NCBI RefSeq assembly: GCF_003337415.1
Contig: NZ_QPJT01000009.1
Location: forward strand, 1-64,000
Origin: Anaerobacterium chartisolvens
GTDB lineage: Bacteria > Bacillota > Clostridia > Acetivibrionales > DSM-27016
Reading direction: 5' to 3'
DNA length: 64,000 bases
The stretch's first letter is position 1, and every line of letters begins with the position of its first letter. Of this stretch, positions 35,615 through 43,659 are shown in pieces. Under the pieces are notes generated by a model that saw only the letters and a program-made list of their open reading frames with translations, did no database searches and was not told the DNA's origin. The translations under genes were made by a program, and so were the position numbers.

Positions 35615-35797
35615 TTAAAAGGATTTCTTCTTTTTGTCTGATTTATGCTTGTCATAAATGGTCTTTTGATATTCAAGAATAATTTTATCCAGCTTTTTGC
35701 TTGCGGCCAGTACTTCTTTGCTGTCTAAAGGCTTATCCATGCTTATTAACTTTTCGAGACGCTTTTTAGCTTTTTCAAGCTCTTTCAACAAATTCAT
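35615..35797 (-). CDS. Spo0E-like aspartyl-phosphate phosphatase family protein
   Basis: A 60-residue, highly charged helical hairpin protein. The N-terminal helix is LLKELEKAKKRLEKLI and the second contains AASKKLDKIILEYQK, which matches the Spo0E family signature (SQxLD followed by a hydrophobic helix), with SKKLD in place of SQELD. Spo0E proteins dephosphorylate Spo0A~P. Its position convergent with spo0A supports that partner. ATG 35797 (MNLLKELEK) follows GAGGAA. The lysine-rich tail (HKSDKKKKSF) is long. The substitution of glutamine by lysine leaves some doubt about activity. Confidence 0.75.
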   Translation of the reverse strand: MNLLKELEKAKKRLEKLISMDKPLDSKEVLAASKKLDKIILEYQKTIYDKHKSDKKKKSF

Positions 35798-35991
35798 CAA
35801 TTATTCCTCTATTATGTATTTAAATAAATATTATACCAACCCTGTATTTATTTAATCGGAATAATCGCATGTAAAATAAACTAGTTTAATATTAACATTT
35901 TATGAATATTTTCAACATCAATTTAACAGAAAAAGGATTCCCGTATCAAATATATAACAAGGAACCCCTATTCTTTATTTTGAATTTTTTT

Positions 35992-36053
35992 AAAAAGCTT
36001 TTTTAAAAAATCCGCGCTTATTTAAAAAGTCTTTTAAAGAAGCCGCGCTTGTT
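35992..36053 (-). repeat. 31-bp tandem duplication at the 3' end of the MerR-type gene
   Basis: On the minus strand AACAAGCGCGGCTTCTTTAA (36053 downward) is followed 31 bases later by AATAAGCGCGGATTTTTTAA. The first copy encodes the C-terminal NKRGFFKRLFK; the second is shifted by one base, starts with the TAA stop and is mostly non-coding. Confidence 0.8.
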
Positions 36054-36575
36054 TTTTTCTCTCCAATTTCCTATACAACGGTCTACCTCCGAAAAGTGCT
36101 TTTCCATCTTATTCTCAAGCCTTCTCATGCTGTTCTCAACACAGGCCCCCAGCTCAAGCTTTGTTTTACTGATTTCAGTGGTAATATGATCCCTTGTAGA
36201 CGACAGCTCAGAGGCCATGCCCGAAGTAAGCTGCTCCTTAAATTCCTCAAAAAATTCTCTTATGTCTTTTGAATTATCGGACTGGTTAAAGGGTACCACC
36301 GAAAAGGAATCCTCATTGAGTACGACAGGAGGCGATTCTACTGCAATCTCTGCCTGCAGCACCTTTTTTATTGCCTTTATTTCAAGGCCCTCACTCCTCA
36401 TTTTTTTAATCTGATACATTATATTTGCATATTCAGGAGTATAATACCTCCTTCCCCTCTCATCCTTAGGTACCTTTAGATTGAATTCCTTTTCATAGTA
36501 TCTTAAGGCATGATCGGTAATTTCAAGACGTTCACTGAGCTCTGTTATCGTATATCTATCCTTTAGTATCTCCAC
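36018..36575 (-). CDS. MerR-type helix-turn-helix protein with coiled coil and basic tail
   Basis: GTG 36575, behind GGGAGG, gives about 185 residues; the frame is open upstream to 36656. Residues about 8-75 are a MerR winged helix (YTITELSERLEITDHALRYY, RGRRYYTPEY). A long charged helical region follows (about 110-170), and the chain ends in the basic, aromatic NKRGFFKRLFK, which could contact the membrane. No effector-binding domain is present. The layout recalls RacA, the MerR-like chromosome-anchoring protein of Bacillus, or MerR/DUF3967 proteins; neither can be confirmed. Its place next to spo0A makes a sporulation or chromosome role plausible but unproven. Confidence 0.75.
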   Translation of the reverse strand: MEILKDRYTITELSERLEITDHALRYYEKEFNLKVPKDERGRRYYTPEYANIMYQIKKMRSEGLEIKAIKKVLQAEIAVESPPVVLNEDSFSVVPFNQSDNSKDIREFFEEFKEQLTSGMASELSSTRDHITTEISKTKLELGACVENSMRRLENKMEKHFSEVDRCIGNWREKNKRGFFKRLFK

Positions 36576-36694
36576 AACATTTCCTCCCAAATAAAATCTG
36601 TTATTTAAGAATAAAAATTGTATAATAATTGCTAAAATAATATTGTCAGTATACATGATAACATTTATGTAAAATAATGTAAATAAAAAACTTA

Positions 36695-37615
36695 TTATTT
36701 TCTTAATATTTCCAAAAGGTTTTTTATGTCCTTGGGAAGGGGAGCAGCAAGCTCGGTGACTTTTTTAGAAAAAGGATGAATAAAGCACACCTTGTATGAG
36801 TGAAGTGCCTGACGGTCTGCCACACCTGCCGGAAGGCAGGGCGACCCGGGCTCGGTCATAATATGCGGGTATAAGCTGTCTCCCACAATGGGGTGGCCTA
36901 TGGCCTGGCAATGAACCCTTATCTGGTGGGTTCTTCCTGTCTCAAGCTTAAACCTTAGCAAAGAGAAATTATTCAGGCTCTCCAGTACGGAATAATGTGT
37001 CACAGAGGGCATCCCGGAGGGGGCTATATGCCTTGTGATTATACTTCCCGGCTTCCGGTCTATGGGAAGGTCTATAGTGCCTTCCGCTTGCTCCATATTT
37101 CCATACACCACTCCCATATATTCCTTTGAAAAGGTTTTATCCTTCATCTGCCTTATTAACGCCTCCTGCACGAAAGGATTTTTTGCAAAAACTATTATCC
37201 CGGAGGTGTCTCTGTCCAACCTGCTTACGGGACGAATCTTTTTAAATTCCCCCTTCTGCCTTAAATAATAGCATACGGCATTTGCAACAGTCCCCGAAGG
37301 ATAATTGAAGGTTGGATGAACAACCATATGCGGCGGCTTGTCGAGAGCTATCATCCATTCGTCTTCAAATATGATATTGATGCCGAGGTTTTGGGGGATT
37401 ATATCCTCCGACTCTTCGGTAAAATCCATTAAAACCTCTATTATATCTCCGTTTTTTACCATAGAGTTTACGTATGCCGGGGCTGAATTACATAATATAC
37501 CTCCTGAGTTCTTCAGCCTTTTTATAAATCTTTCAGACAATTCAATTATATTTTTCAAAATAAATTTTACCGTTTTACCTGAGTGCTGCTCATCTACAAT
37601 ATATTTAATGTTCAA
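36695..37615 (-). CDS. RluA/RluD family pseudouridine synthase
   Basis: This enzyme isomerises uridine to pseudouridine in rRNA or tRNA. It has an N-terminal S4-like region (SERFIKRLKNSGGILCN) and the RluA catalytic motif RPVSRLDRDTSGIIVFAK with the nucleophilic aspartate. Further family segments are LIRQMKDKTFSKEY, LETGRTHQIRVH and GHPIVGDSLYP. Between the last of these and RQALHSYKV lies a proline/glycine-rich insertion (EPGSPCLPAGVA) whose DNA nearly matches part of the secA-like gene in this window. TTG 37615 is the start. The exact target base is not predictable. Confidence 0.9.
   Translation of the reverse strand: MNIKYIVDEQHSGKTVKFILKNIIELSERFIKRLKNSGGILCNSAPAYVNSMVKNGDIIEVLMDFTEESEDIIPQNLGINIIFEDEWMIALDKPPHMVVHPTFNYPSGTVANAVCYYLRQKGEFKKIRPVSRLDRDTSGIIVFAKNPFVQEALIRQMKDKTFSKEYMGVVYGNMEQAEGTIDLPIDRKPGSIITRHIAPSGMPSVTHYSVLESLNNFSLLRFKLETGRTHQIRVHCQAIGHPIVGDSLYPHIMTEPGSPCLPAGVADRQALHSYKVCFIHPFSKKVTELAAPLPKDIKNLLEILRK
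36827..36854. repeat. 28-base segment nearly identical to 60822-60849
   Basis: TGCCGGAAGGCAGGGCGACC... here and TGCCGGCAGGCAGGGCGACC... in the secA-like gene agree at 27 of 28 positions, on the same strand. In the secA-like gene it encodes the conserved RAGRQGDPGS motif; here it is antisense to the rluD-like gene and encodes its GSPCLPAG insertion. CCTGCC-GGAA-GGCAGG at 36825-36840 forms a perfect small palindrome. Confidence 0.85.
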
Positions 37616-37782
37616 AATTAATCACCGATATTGATAGTATAATATATTTCCTGTAAAAGCAAGGGGAGAAGATATAGGCCTAAATACCTAAAAATAGGGC
37701 TGCCGAAAGAATATTATTGAAATAAGCATAAAGGTCGTATAAAATTATTGCAGACATATAATACGAAGCGAGGACAATTTAA

Positions 37783-39075
37783 ATGAATTTTAAGTCTCAG
37801 GCGTTTTTGAAAAATGAATTTGGAATTGACGAAAGCATTATAAAGCTCTCCAACAGCTCTGAAAAGGCTATTGCCGATGTTGTGGGAAGCATTGATTCAA
37901 TAAGGGAATACAATCAGTTCAAGGTAATAAGCGCAATGCAAAAAAACAATGTGAGCGAAACACATTTCTCTGGAACAACGGGCTATGGATATGATGACAG
38001 GGGCAGGGAAATACTGGACTTAGTCTATGCGGATGTTTTTAAAGCAGAGGCCGCGCTTGTAAGGCACCAGATAGTATCGGGAACACAGGCTCTTGCCATA
38101 TGCATGTACGGTGTTTTAAGGCCGGGGGACGAGCTGCTGTCTGTTACGGGAAAGCCATATGACACACTTGAGGAGGTTATAGGGCTAAGGGGAACGGGAG
38201 GAGGCTCTCTTGGGGAGTTCGGAATTTCATACAGACAGGTTGATTTGCTTGCCGACGGAGGAATGGATTTTGAGGGTATTAAAAACGCGGTGGGTACAAA
38301 CACAAGGCTGGTGCTCATTCAACGCTCAAAGGGCTATGGCTGGAGGCCCTCTTTAAACATATCCGATATACGAAAGGCTGTCGAATATATAAAGAGCATT
38401 AAGAAGGACGCCGTTATACTTATAGACAATTGCTATGGAGAATTTACAGAGGAAATGGAGCCTGTTGAGGCGGGAGCCGATTTGGTTGCCGGATCTCTTA
38501 TAAAGAATCCCGGCGGGGGGCTTGCTCCGACAGGGGGATATGTTGCAGGGAAAAAAGCGCTTGTGGAAAAAGCGGCATACAGGCTTACAACTCCCGGATT
38601 AGGTAAAAAGGTTGGCTCCACTCTGGGCCATTCCAGGCTTCTATTCCAGGGGCTGTTCATGGCTCCTCATACAGTGGCGGAAAGCCTTAAGGGCGCTGTT
38701 TACTGTGCTGCGCTGATGGAAAAGCTGGGATTTGAAACCTCGCCTGCATGGGATGAGAAAAGAGGAGATATAATACAAGCCATAAAGTTTGGCAATCCCG
38801 ACAGCCTCGTGGCATTTTGCCAGGGGATACAAAAGGGCTCGGCCGTTGACGCATTTGTTACTCCCCAGCCATGGGACATGCCGGGATATGATTGCCCGGT
38901 AATAATGGCGGCGGGGGCTTTTATACAGGGCTCGTCAATAGAGCTGAGTGCCGACGCGCCGATGAAGCCTCCCTATATAGCCTATATGCAGGGCGGACTG
39001 GTTTATGAGCATGTAAAGCTCGGTGTACTGATATCTTTGCAGATGATGCTGGACAGAGGAATAATTAAGATATAA
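37783..39075 (+). CDS. PLP-dependent 'aluminium resistance' / methionine gamma-lyase-like protein
   Basis: A 430-residue fold-type I PLP protein of the YnbB family, annotated in other genomes as aluminium resistance protein or methionine gamma-lyase family. Marks include HFSGTTGYGYDDRGREILD, VRHQIVSGTQALAICMYG, RSKGYGWRPSLNI, and DNCYGEF with the PLP-binding aspartate. GSLIKNPGGGLAPTGGYVAG holds the probable Schiff-base lysine. Its true reaction is not established. ATG 37783 is preceded by GCGAGG. It starts a run leading to yggS and sepF. Confidence 0.9.
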   Translation: MNFKSQAFLKNEFGIDESIIKLSNSSEKAIADVVGSIDSIREYNQFKVISAMQKNNVSETHFSGTTGYGYDDRGREILDLVYADVFKAEAALVRHQIVSGTQALAICMYGVLRPGDELLSVTGKPYDTLEEVIGLRGTGGGSLGEFGISYRQVDLLADGGMDFEGIKNAVGTNTRLVLIQRSKGYGWRPSLNISDIRKAVEYIKSIKKDAVILIDNCYGEFTEEMEPVEAGADLVAGSLIKNPGGGLAPTGGYVAGKKALVEKAAYRLTTPGLGKKVGSTLGHSRLLFQGLFMAPHTVAESLKGAVYCAALMEKLGFETSPAWDEKRGDIIQAIKFGNPDSLVAFCQGIQKGSAVDAFVTPQPWDMPGYDCPVIMAAGAFIQGSSIELSADAPMKPPYIAYMQGGLVYEHVKLGVLISLQMMLDRGIIKI

Positions 39076-39084
39076 GGGGTTCCT

Positions 39085-40359
39085 ATGAAAGCAGAAGAGG
39101 GAAAAGAAAAAAAAATATCCAAAATAAAAATAGGGAGCTTCCTGATTATAATGTTTCTCTTAGTTTACGTTCCGTCTCTCATGCACTGGGTATACGGGAG
39201 GGAAATAAATACCGACGTTATAAAGATAGGAACTCTCGAGGAGTCGGTTAATAGCGAAGCCTTCTTTATAAGGGACGAAGATGTATTAAAATCATCCTCT
39301 GATGGCATCTGCATACCCGAGGCGGAGGAGGGGAATAAAATACCGGCTAATTTCAGTGTGGCTACCGTTGTTGGGGAAAGCTCCGAAAATCTTTTGACTG
39401 CTTTGAAGCAGAAGGACATTGAAATAATAAAGGCGCAGCAGGAAAAAAATAAAAACAAAAAAATTTTTTCCAGTGATATAATTAAAATAGAGGGTGAAAT
39501 AGATACTAAAATAAGAGAGATGGTAAAGGTAAGCAGAAGCAACAATATCCCCGAGAGTGATGAAATCAGGCTTCAGATAAATTCTCTGATTCAAAAGAAG
39601 GCGGCCATAAATGGGGATACTGGAAGCGCGGATGCCCATATGAATTCGCTGAAGCAGCAAAAAAACGCTTTGCAGGCTGAGATTAGAGCAGGCACGAAGG
39701 TTATAAGGTCAAAATCACCGGGAATAATATCATATGTGGTTGACGGTTATGAGGAAATATTGACCAGGGACTTTATAAAGGAGCTCACGCCGGGGTTCCT
39801 TGAAGGGATCAAAACTCAGTACTCAGTTAATAATATTAATGGAAAAAGGCTTGAGGCGGGAAAGCCTTTTGCAAAAATAATAAAGGATATAGAGTTTTAT
39901 ATGGCGGCGGCTGTTACACCTGATGAGGCCGCCATATTCAAGCAGGGAGACACCGTAAGCGTGAGAATGAATGAAATAAATAAAACAGTAAAGGGGAAAA
40001 TAGAATATATTTCAGCAAATAAAGAGGGAAAGCGTATAATAGCCGTAAAGGTAAGCGAGGGGATGAGCGAAACCGCAGCTTTGAGGAAAACAAATATAGA
40101 TATTATATCCAGATACTATGAGGGGTATAAGGTTCCCTTAAGCAGTCTAAGGGATGCGGATTATTCCTCTATGACGGCTTCAATAGTTCTGGTAAAGGCA
40201 AGCTGCGCCGTTATAAGGCCGGTAAAAATTGTAGGCAGAAATGATGATTTTGCAGTTATAACCAATATAGAGGAAAAGAGTAAAAGCAATATGGGCTTGT
40301 ATGACGTATATGTATGCAGGCCTGGAAATATTCAAGAGGGGCAGGCGATAGGTCAATGA
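39085..40359 (+). CDS. HlyD-like membrane-fusion family protein
   Basis: A 424-residue protein with one N-terminal transmembrane helix (IGSFLIIMFLLVYVPSLMHW), a beta/lipoyl-like region (IGTLEESVNSEAFFIRDE, DGICIPEAEEGNKIPANF), a long coiled coil (about residues 105-205) and a second beta half (RSKSPGIISYVVDGYEEIL onward). This is the HlyD/membrane-fusion layout. No partner transporter is nearby; Clostridia often keep this gene between the PLP protein and yggS-sepF, so an envelope or division role is as likely as efflux. It overlaps yggS by four bases. Confidence 0.8.
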   Translation: MKAEEGKEKKISKIKIGSFLIIMFLLVYVPSLMHWVYGREINTDVIKIGTLEESVNSEAFFIRDEDVLKSSSDGICIPEAEEGNKIPANFSVATVVGESSENLLTALKQKDIEIIKAQQEKNKNKKIFSSDIIKIEGEIDTKIREMVKVSRSNNIPESDEIRLQINSLIQKKAAINGDTGSADAHMNSLKQQKNALQAEIRAGTKVIRSKSPGIISYVVDGYEEILTRDFIKELTPGFLEGIKTQYSVNNINGKRLEAGKPFAKIIKDIEFYMAAAVTPDEAAIFKQGDTVSVRMNEINKTVKGKIEYISANKEGKRIIAVKVSEGMSETAALRKTNIDIISRYYEGYKVPLSSLRDADYSSMTASIVLVKASCAVIRPVKIVGRNDDFAVITNIEEKSKSNMGLYDVYVCRPGNIQEGQAIGQ

Positions 40360-41057
40360 TGGGTGACTCGGATATCATAAGGAATAATATATCGGATATC
40401 ATAAAAAGAGTGGGAGCAGCTGCTGAGAAGAGCGGAAGGACTGCCGGGGAAATTCACATTATAGCTGTTTCAAAAACAATAGAACCTGAAAGAATCGTTA
40501 CGGCTGTTGACTGCGGTATGACTGAGCTGGGAGAAAACAGGGTTCAGGAATTGTGCGAAAAGTACGATAAGATAGATAGGGAATGCCATTGGCATTTGAT
40601 AGGCCATCTTCAGACAAATAAGGTAAAGTATATTATCGACAGGGTAAAGCTGATACATTCCGTTGACAGGGCCGAGCTTGCAGAGGAAATACAGCAGAGA
40701 GCGAAGAAAATAGACAGGCCGGCAGACATACTTATACAAGTCAATGTGTCGGGTGAAGGGTCAAAATACGGTATTTCCCCCGACGGCGTTATGGATTTTG
40801 TAAAGGCTATCGCATCCCACAGCCACTTAAGGGTTAAGGGACTGATGACTATGGCTCCTTTTACCGACAACCCGGAGGAAGTAAGATATGTTTTTAGAGA
40901 CTTAAATAAAATATTTATTGACATAAAGAAGGAAAATATTGATAATATAGATATGCGTTACATTTCAATGGGAATGAGCAATGATTTTGAGGTGGCGATT
41001 GAAGAAGGAGCAAATATGGTGAGGATAGGCACCGCCATATTCGGGCGAAGAGCATAA
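40356..41057 (+). CDS. yggS: YggS family PLP homeostasis protein
   Basis: A single-domain PLP-binding barrel protein (PLPBP family) that buffers free PLP; it is YlmE in Bacillus. Key segments are IHIIAVSKTIEPERI with the PLP lysine, ELGENRVQEL, WHLIGHLQTNKVKYI, IQVNVSGEGSKYG and YISMGMSNDFEVAIEEGANMVRIG. ATG 40356 overlaps the stop of the preceding gene (AATGA). Length is 233 residues. It precedes sepF as in the Bacillus ylm cluster. Confidence 0.94.
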   Translation: MMGDSDIIRNNISDIIKRVGAAAEKSGRTAGEIHIIAVSKTIEPERIVTAVDCGMTELGENRVQELCEKYDKIDRECHWHLIGHLQTNKVKYIIDRVKLIHSVDRAELAEEIQQRAKKIDRPADILIQVNVSGEGSKYGISPDGVMDFVKAIASHSHLRVKGLMTMAPFTDNPEEVRYVFRDLNKIFIDIKKENIDNIDMRYISMGMSNDFEVAIEEGANMVRIGTAIFGRRA

Positions 41058-41142
41058 AATAATTTTTGCTGTTAATTAAAAATATAAAAAATATATTAGA
41101 ATATTAAAGGTTTACTAAGGAAAAACAGGGAGGATTAAGCTT

Positions 41143-41598
41143 ATGGCAAAATTGTTTGACAAGGTTCTTAATTTTGTAGGCTGGGAGGCTGAAGAAGAGG
41201 AGGAAATAATTGAAGATCAGGATTTGGTGAAGGATCAGGTGCTGCATCCTCAATTCTCGCCGCTGTCTTCTAAAAAGCAGCAGAGCAAGGTGGTAAATAT
41301 TCATTCCGCATCTCAGTTCAAAGTGGTGATTATGCAGCCGGAGAATTTTGATGATGCTCAGGACATATGTGATCATCTCAAAAACAAAAAGCCTGTGGTA
41401 GTAAATCTTGAGCAGGTTGAAAAGGAATGCGCCCAGAGAATAATTGATTTCTTAAGCGGTTCCATATATGCGCTGGACGGGACAATTCAGAAGGTAGCGG
41501 CGGGAATTTTTGTTATAGCTCCTAACAATGTGGATGTGATGGGTGATTTTAAAGACGAGCTCAGAAATAAAGGCGCTTCCTTTCCCTGGGCTAAATAA
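41143..41598 (+). CDS. sepF: Cell division protein SepF
   Basis: SepF binds FtsZ and the membrane and helps align the division ring. The N-terminal amphipathic helix (MAKLFDKVLNFVGWEAEEEE) is followed by an acidic linker and the dimerising core VVIMQPENFDDAQDICDHLK, KPVVVNLEQVEKE, DFLSGSIYALDGTIQKVA. Length of 151 residues is normal. GGGAGG precedes ATG 41143. Confidence 0.95.
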   Translation: MAKLFDKVLNFVGWEAEEEEEIIEDQDLVKDQVLHPQFSPLSSKKQQSKVVNIHSASQFKVVIMQPENFDDAQDICDHLKNKKPVVVNLEQVEKECAQRIIDFLSGSIYALDGTIQKVAAGIFVIAPNNVDVMGDFKDELRNKGASFPWAK

Positions 41599-41610
41599 CG
41601 GAGGTAATTA

Positions 41611-41880
41611 ATGACGGACTTGATTGGTACTGCTGTAAAATTGATTCTGGTATTTATTCAGTATGCAATACTTGCCAGAGTAATAATATCCTGGCTTCCC
41701 ATTCCAAAGGACAACAAGGTAATAAGACTTCTGTATCAGCTTACGGAGCCTATCCTTGCTCCTATAAGGGGCCTTATAGAAAGGTCGGCCGCGGGGAGAA
41801 ACATGATGCTTGATTTTTCTCCCATAATTGCTTTTTTATTAATAAGCGTGCTGAGAAATATGCTTGACAGATTTTTATAA
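41611..41880 (+). CDS. YggT family membrane protein
   Basis: An 89-residue protein with two hydrophobic segments and the family sequence ILARVIISWLPIP and YQLTEPILAPIRGLI. It corresponds to YlmG in the Bacillus sepF cluster. GGAGG lies upstream of ATG 41611. Its molecular role is unclear; membrane-shape or division association has been proposed for homologues. Confidence 0.92.
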   Translation: MTDLIGTAVKLILVFIQYAILARVIISWLPIPKDNKVIRLLYQLTEPILAPIRGLIERSAAGRNMMLDFSPIIAFLLISVLRNMLDRFL

Positions 41881-41895
41881 TGGATTGGACACACA

Positions 41896-42699
41896 ATGAT
41901 TAAAAAGGAGCTTATTTTAAAGAGCATTTCAAAGCTTGAAGACAAGCTGCTGGTGTCAAAAGTTCTGGATAAGGTTGCTAAATCCGAAGCTGCAAACAGT
42001 TATGCGCATTCGGATTTTCTCGATCCTTATCAAAGAAGTCTTGTACACGGGGCTTTAGAGCATATAAAGGGGCTCCGGTATACCTTTTGGGGCGGCTATG
42101 ACGGGGCCGAAAGAGCCATAGTGGTTTTTCACCCTGATTTTGCGTATGAAGATGAAATGCATGACCAAAATCCCCTAAGGCTTTTAACAATAGCTGATAA
42201 AAGCAGGGAGGAGCTTTCTCACAGAGACTATCTGGGGGCTCTCATGTCTCTGGGTATAAAAAGAGAAAAAATAGGAGATATTGTTGTGAGGAAGGATGAG
42301 CGGGAGAACTCATGCAGCGTGATTGTGCTGAGTGATATTGCGGATTACATATGCTATAATTTGTCAAGAATAGGCAGGGCAAGGGTTAGCGTCAGCGTTG
42401 AGGATACTGTTAATATGGAGGATGCTCAAAAGAGGGTAAAGGAAATTAACGCTACGGTAGCATCGTTAAGGCTTGATTGCGTCGCAAGTGCGGGCTTTGG
42501 TATATCAAGAAGCAAGATCTGCGATTATATAAGGGCAGAAAGGGTAAATCTCAATTGGGAAATGAGCAGCAGTCCGACAAAGCAGGTCAAGCAGGGAGAT
42601 ATAATATCAATTAGGGGGCAGGGGCGCGTTGCCGTTGAGGACATCGGAGGAAATACCAGAAAGGACAGAATAAGGGTTTTTCTTAAAAAGTTTGTTTAA
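41896..42699 (+). CDS. ylmH: YlmH family RNA-binding protein (S4 domain)
   Basis: A 267-residue protein with an N-terminal alpha/beta region (FLDPYQRSLVHGALEHIKGL, FWGGYDGAERAIVVFHPDF) and a C-terminal S4 RNA-binding domain (LRLDCVASAGFGISRSKICD, RAERVNLNWEMSSSPTKQVK). YlmH homologues associate with ribosomes and rescue stalled complexes. It sits between yggT and divIVA as in Bacillus. Confidence 0.92.
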   Translation: MIKKELILKSISKLEDKLLVSKVLDKVAKSEAANSYAHSDFLDPYQRSLVHGALEHIKGLRYTFWGGYDGAERAIVVFHPDFAYEDEMHDQNPLRLLTIADKSREELSHRDYLGALMSLGIKREKIGDIVVRKDERENSCSVIVLSDIADYICYNLSRIGRARVSVSVEDTVNMEDAQKRVKEINATVASLRLDCVASAGFGISRSKICDYIRAERVNLNWEMSSSPTKQVKQGDIISIRGQGRVAVEDIGGNTRKDRIRVFLKKFV

Positions 42700-42744
42700 T
42701 TTTAGAATTTAACGGCTTATAGAAAATTTTAGTAACAATTTATA

Positions 42745-42773
42745 TTCCCATATGGAATTTTTATTGCTATAAT
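42745..42773 (+). promoter_or_regulatory. Possible promoter for divIVA
   Basis: TTCCCA and TATAAT are separated by 17 bases; the -35 match is weak. The region also holds the inverted repeat ATTCC-CATAT-GGAAT at 42744-42758. Confidence 0.35.
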
Positions 42774-42811
42774 ATACCTTAATAAGCTTTTAGAATGAGA
42801 GGTGCGGGATT

Positions 42812-43267
42812 GTGAATTATACTCCCAATGATCTACAGAATTTAACCTTTAAAAAGGGTTTTATGGGCTATAGTGAGGATCAGGTAAATGAGGTGCTGGA
42901 TAAAATAATTGAGGATTATGCAGCATATGTGCGTGAGAATGTCGATTTAAAGGATAGAATTTCTGTACTGAACGAAGGCATTCAGCACTATAAAAATATG
43001 GAGGACTCTCTTCAGAACATAATGCTGGTTGCCCAGCAGACAAGCGAGGATATTAAAAAGAACTCATATGAAAAGGCTGAAAATATAATTAAAGAGGCTG
43101 AAATAAAGGCTCAGAAAATAATAGGTGACGCCAATCAGGAGGTTATAAAAATAAAGTTTGAATATGAGGAAATGAGAAAGAAGCTTCATATCTTCAAATC
43201 CAAATCGGAGACCTTACTGCTTTCACAGCTTGAGGTATTGAAGCAGATGTTTGCGGACTACAACTAA
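42812..43267 (+). CDS. divIVA: DivIVA domain protein
   Basis: A polar and septal scaffold that binds curved membrane. The N-terminal membrane-binding domain is YTPNDLQNLTFKKGFMGYSE, with QVNEVLDKIIEDY, followed by a coiled coil (about residues 35-70 and 75-150). Length of 151 residues matches clostridial DivIVA. GTG 42812 follows AGAGGTG. It ends just before the ileS promoter and T-box. Confidence 0.93.
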   Translation: MNYTPNDLQNLTFKKGFMGYSEDQVNEVLDKIIEDYAAYVRENVDLKDRISVLNEGIQHYKNMEDSLQNIMLVAQQTSEDIKKNSYEKAENIIKEAEIKAQKIIGDANQEVIKIKFEYEEMRKKLHIFKSKSETLLLSQLEVLKQMFADYN

Positions 43268-43273
43268 CTTTTC

Positions 43274-43303
43274 TTGACATGTGAGTTTTTTATGGTGTAT
43301 AAT
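43274..43303 (+). promoter_or_regulatory. Promoter of the ileS T-box transcript
   Basis: A perfect TTGACA and a perfect TATAAT are separated by 18 bases, giving a start near 43310. Confidence 0.85.
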
Positions 43304-43309
43304 TCTATA

Positions 43310-43621
43310 AAATAATATAGAAGATAAAAGCTATGACTGGAAAGAGTAGAGGATAGGGCTTCTTATAAGAGAGCAGGCGGGCGGACGTGCTTGTTATGCA
43401 TGGTGCGCATGGTGCGAGTCCTGTAGGGTCGGTCTTTGAAAATCATCCATGAGCTGCCGGCTGAAATATTCCGCTTTAAACAGCGGGACTTTTAAGTAAG
43501 CTGTGCCGGATAAAACCGTTATTACAATGAAGTGATTATAACAAGTCATAATAAAATTGGGTGGTACCGCGTGAGCTATGCCTTCTCGTCCCTTTGCAGG
43601 GATTTTTGAGAAGGCTTTTTT
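43310..43621 (+). promoter_or_regulatory. T-box riboswitch controlling ileS
   Basis: The leader holds the invariant T-box GGGTGGTACCGCG at 43559-43571 and a stem I region ending GAAAATCATCCATGAGCTG. The ATC at 43442-43444 sits in the specifier position, an isoleucine codon. A terminator follows, GCCTTCTC pairing with GAGAAGGC and then a T-run (43580-43621), competing with the antiterminator. Uncharged tRNA-Ile should favour read-through into ileS. Confidence 0.93.
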
Positions 43622-43659
43622 ATTTGTTTTTTAAACTATAGATTCGGAGGTAATAGATA

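Noticed and set aside
39085-40359. Part of a type I secretion or drug efflux operon
   Set aside because: No ABC or MFS partner is adjacent; both neighbours belong to conserved housekeeping runs.
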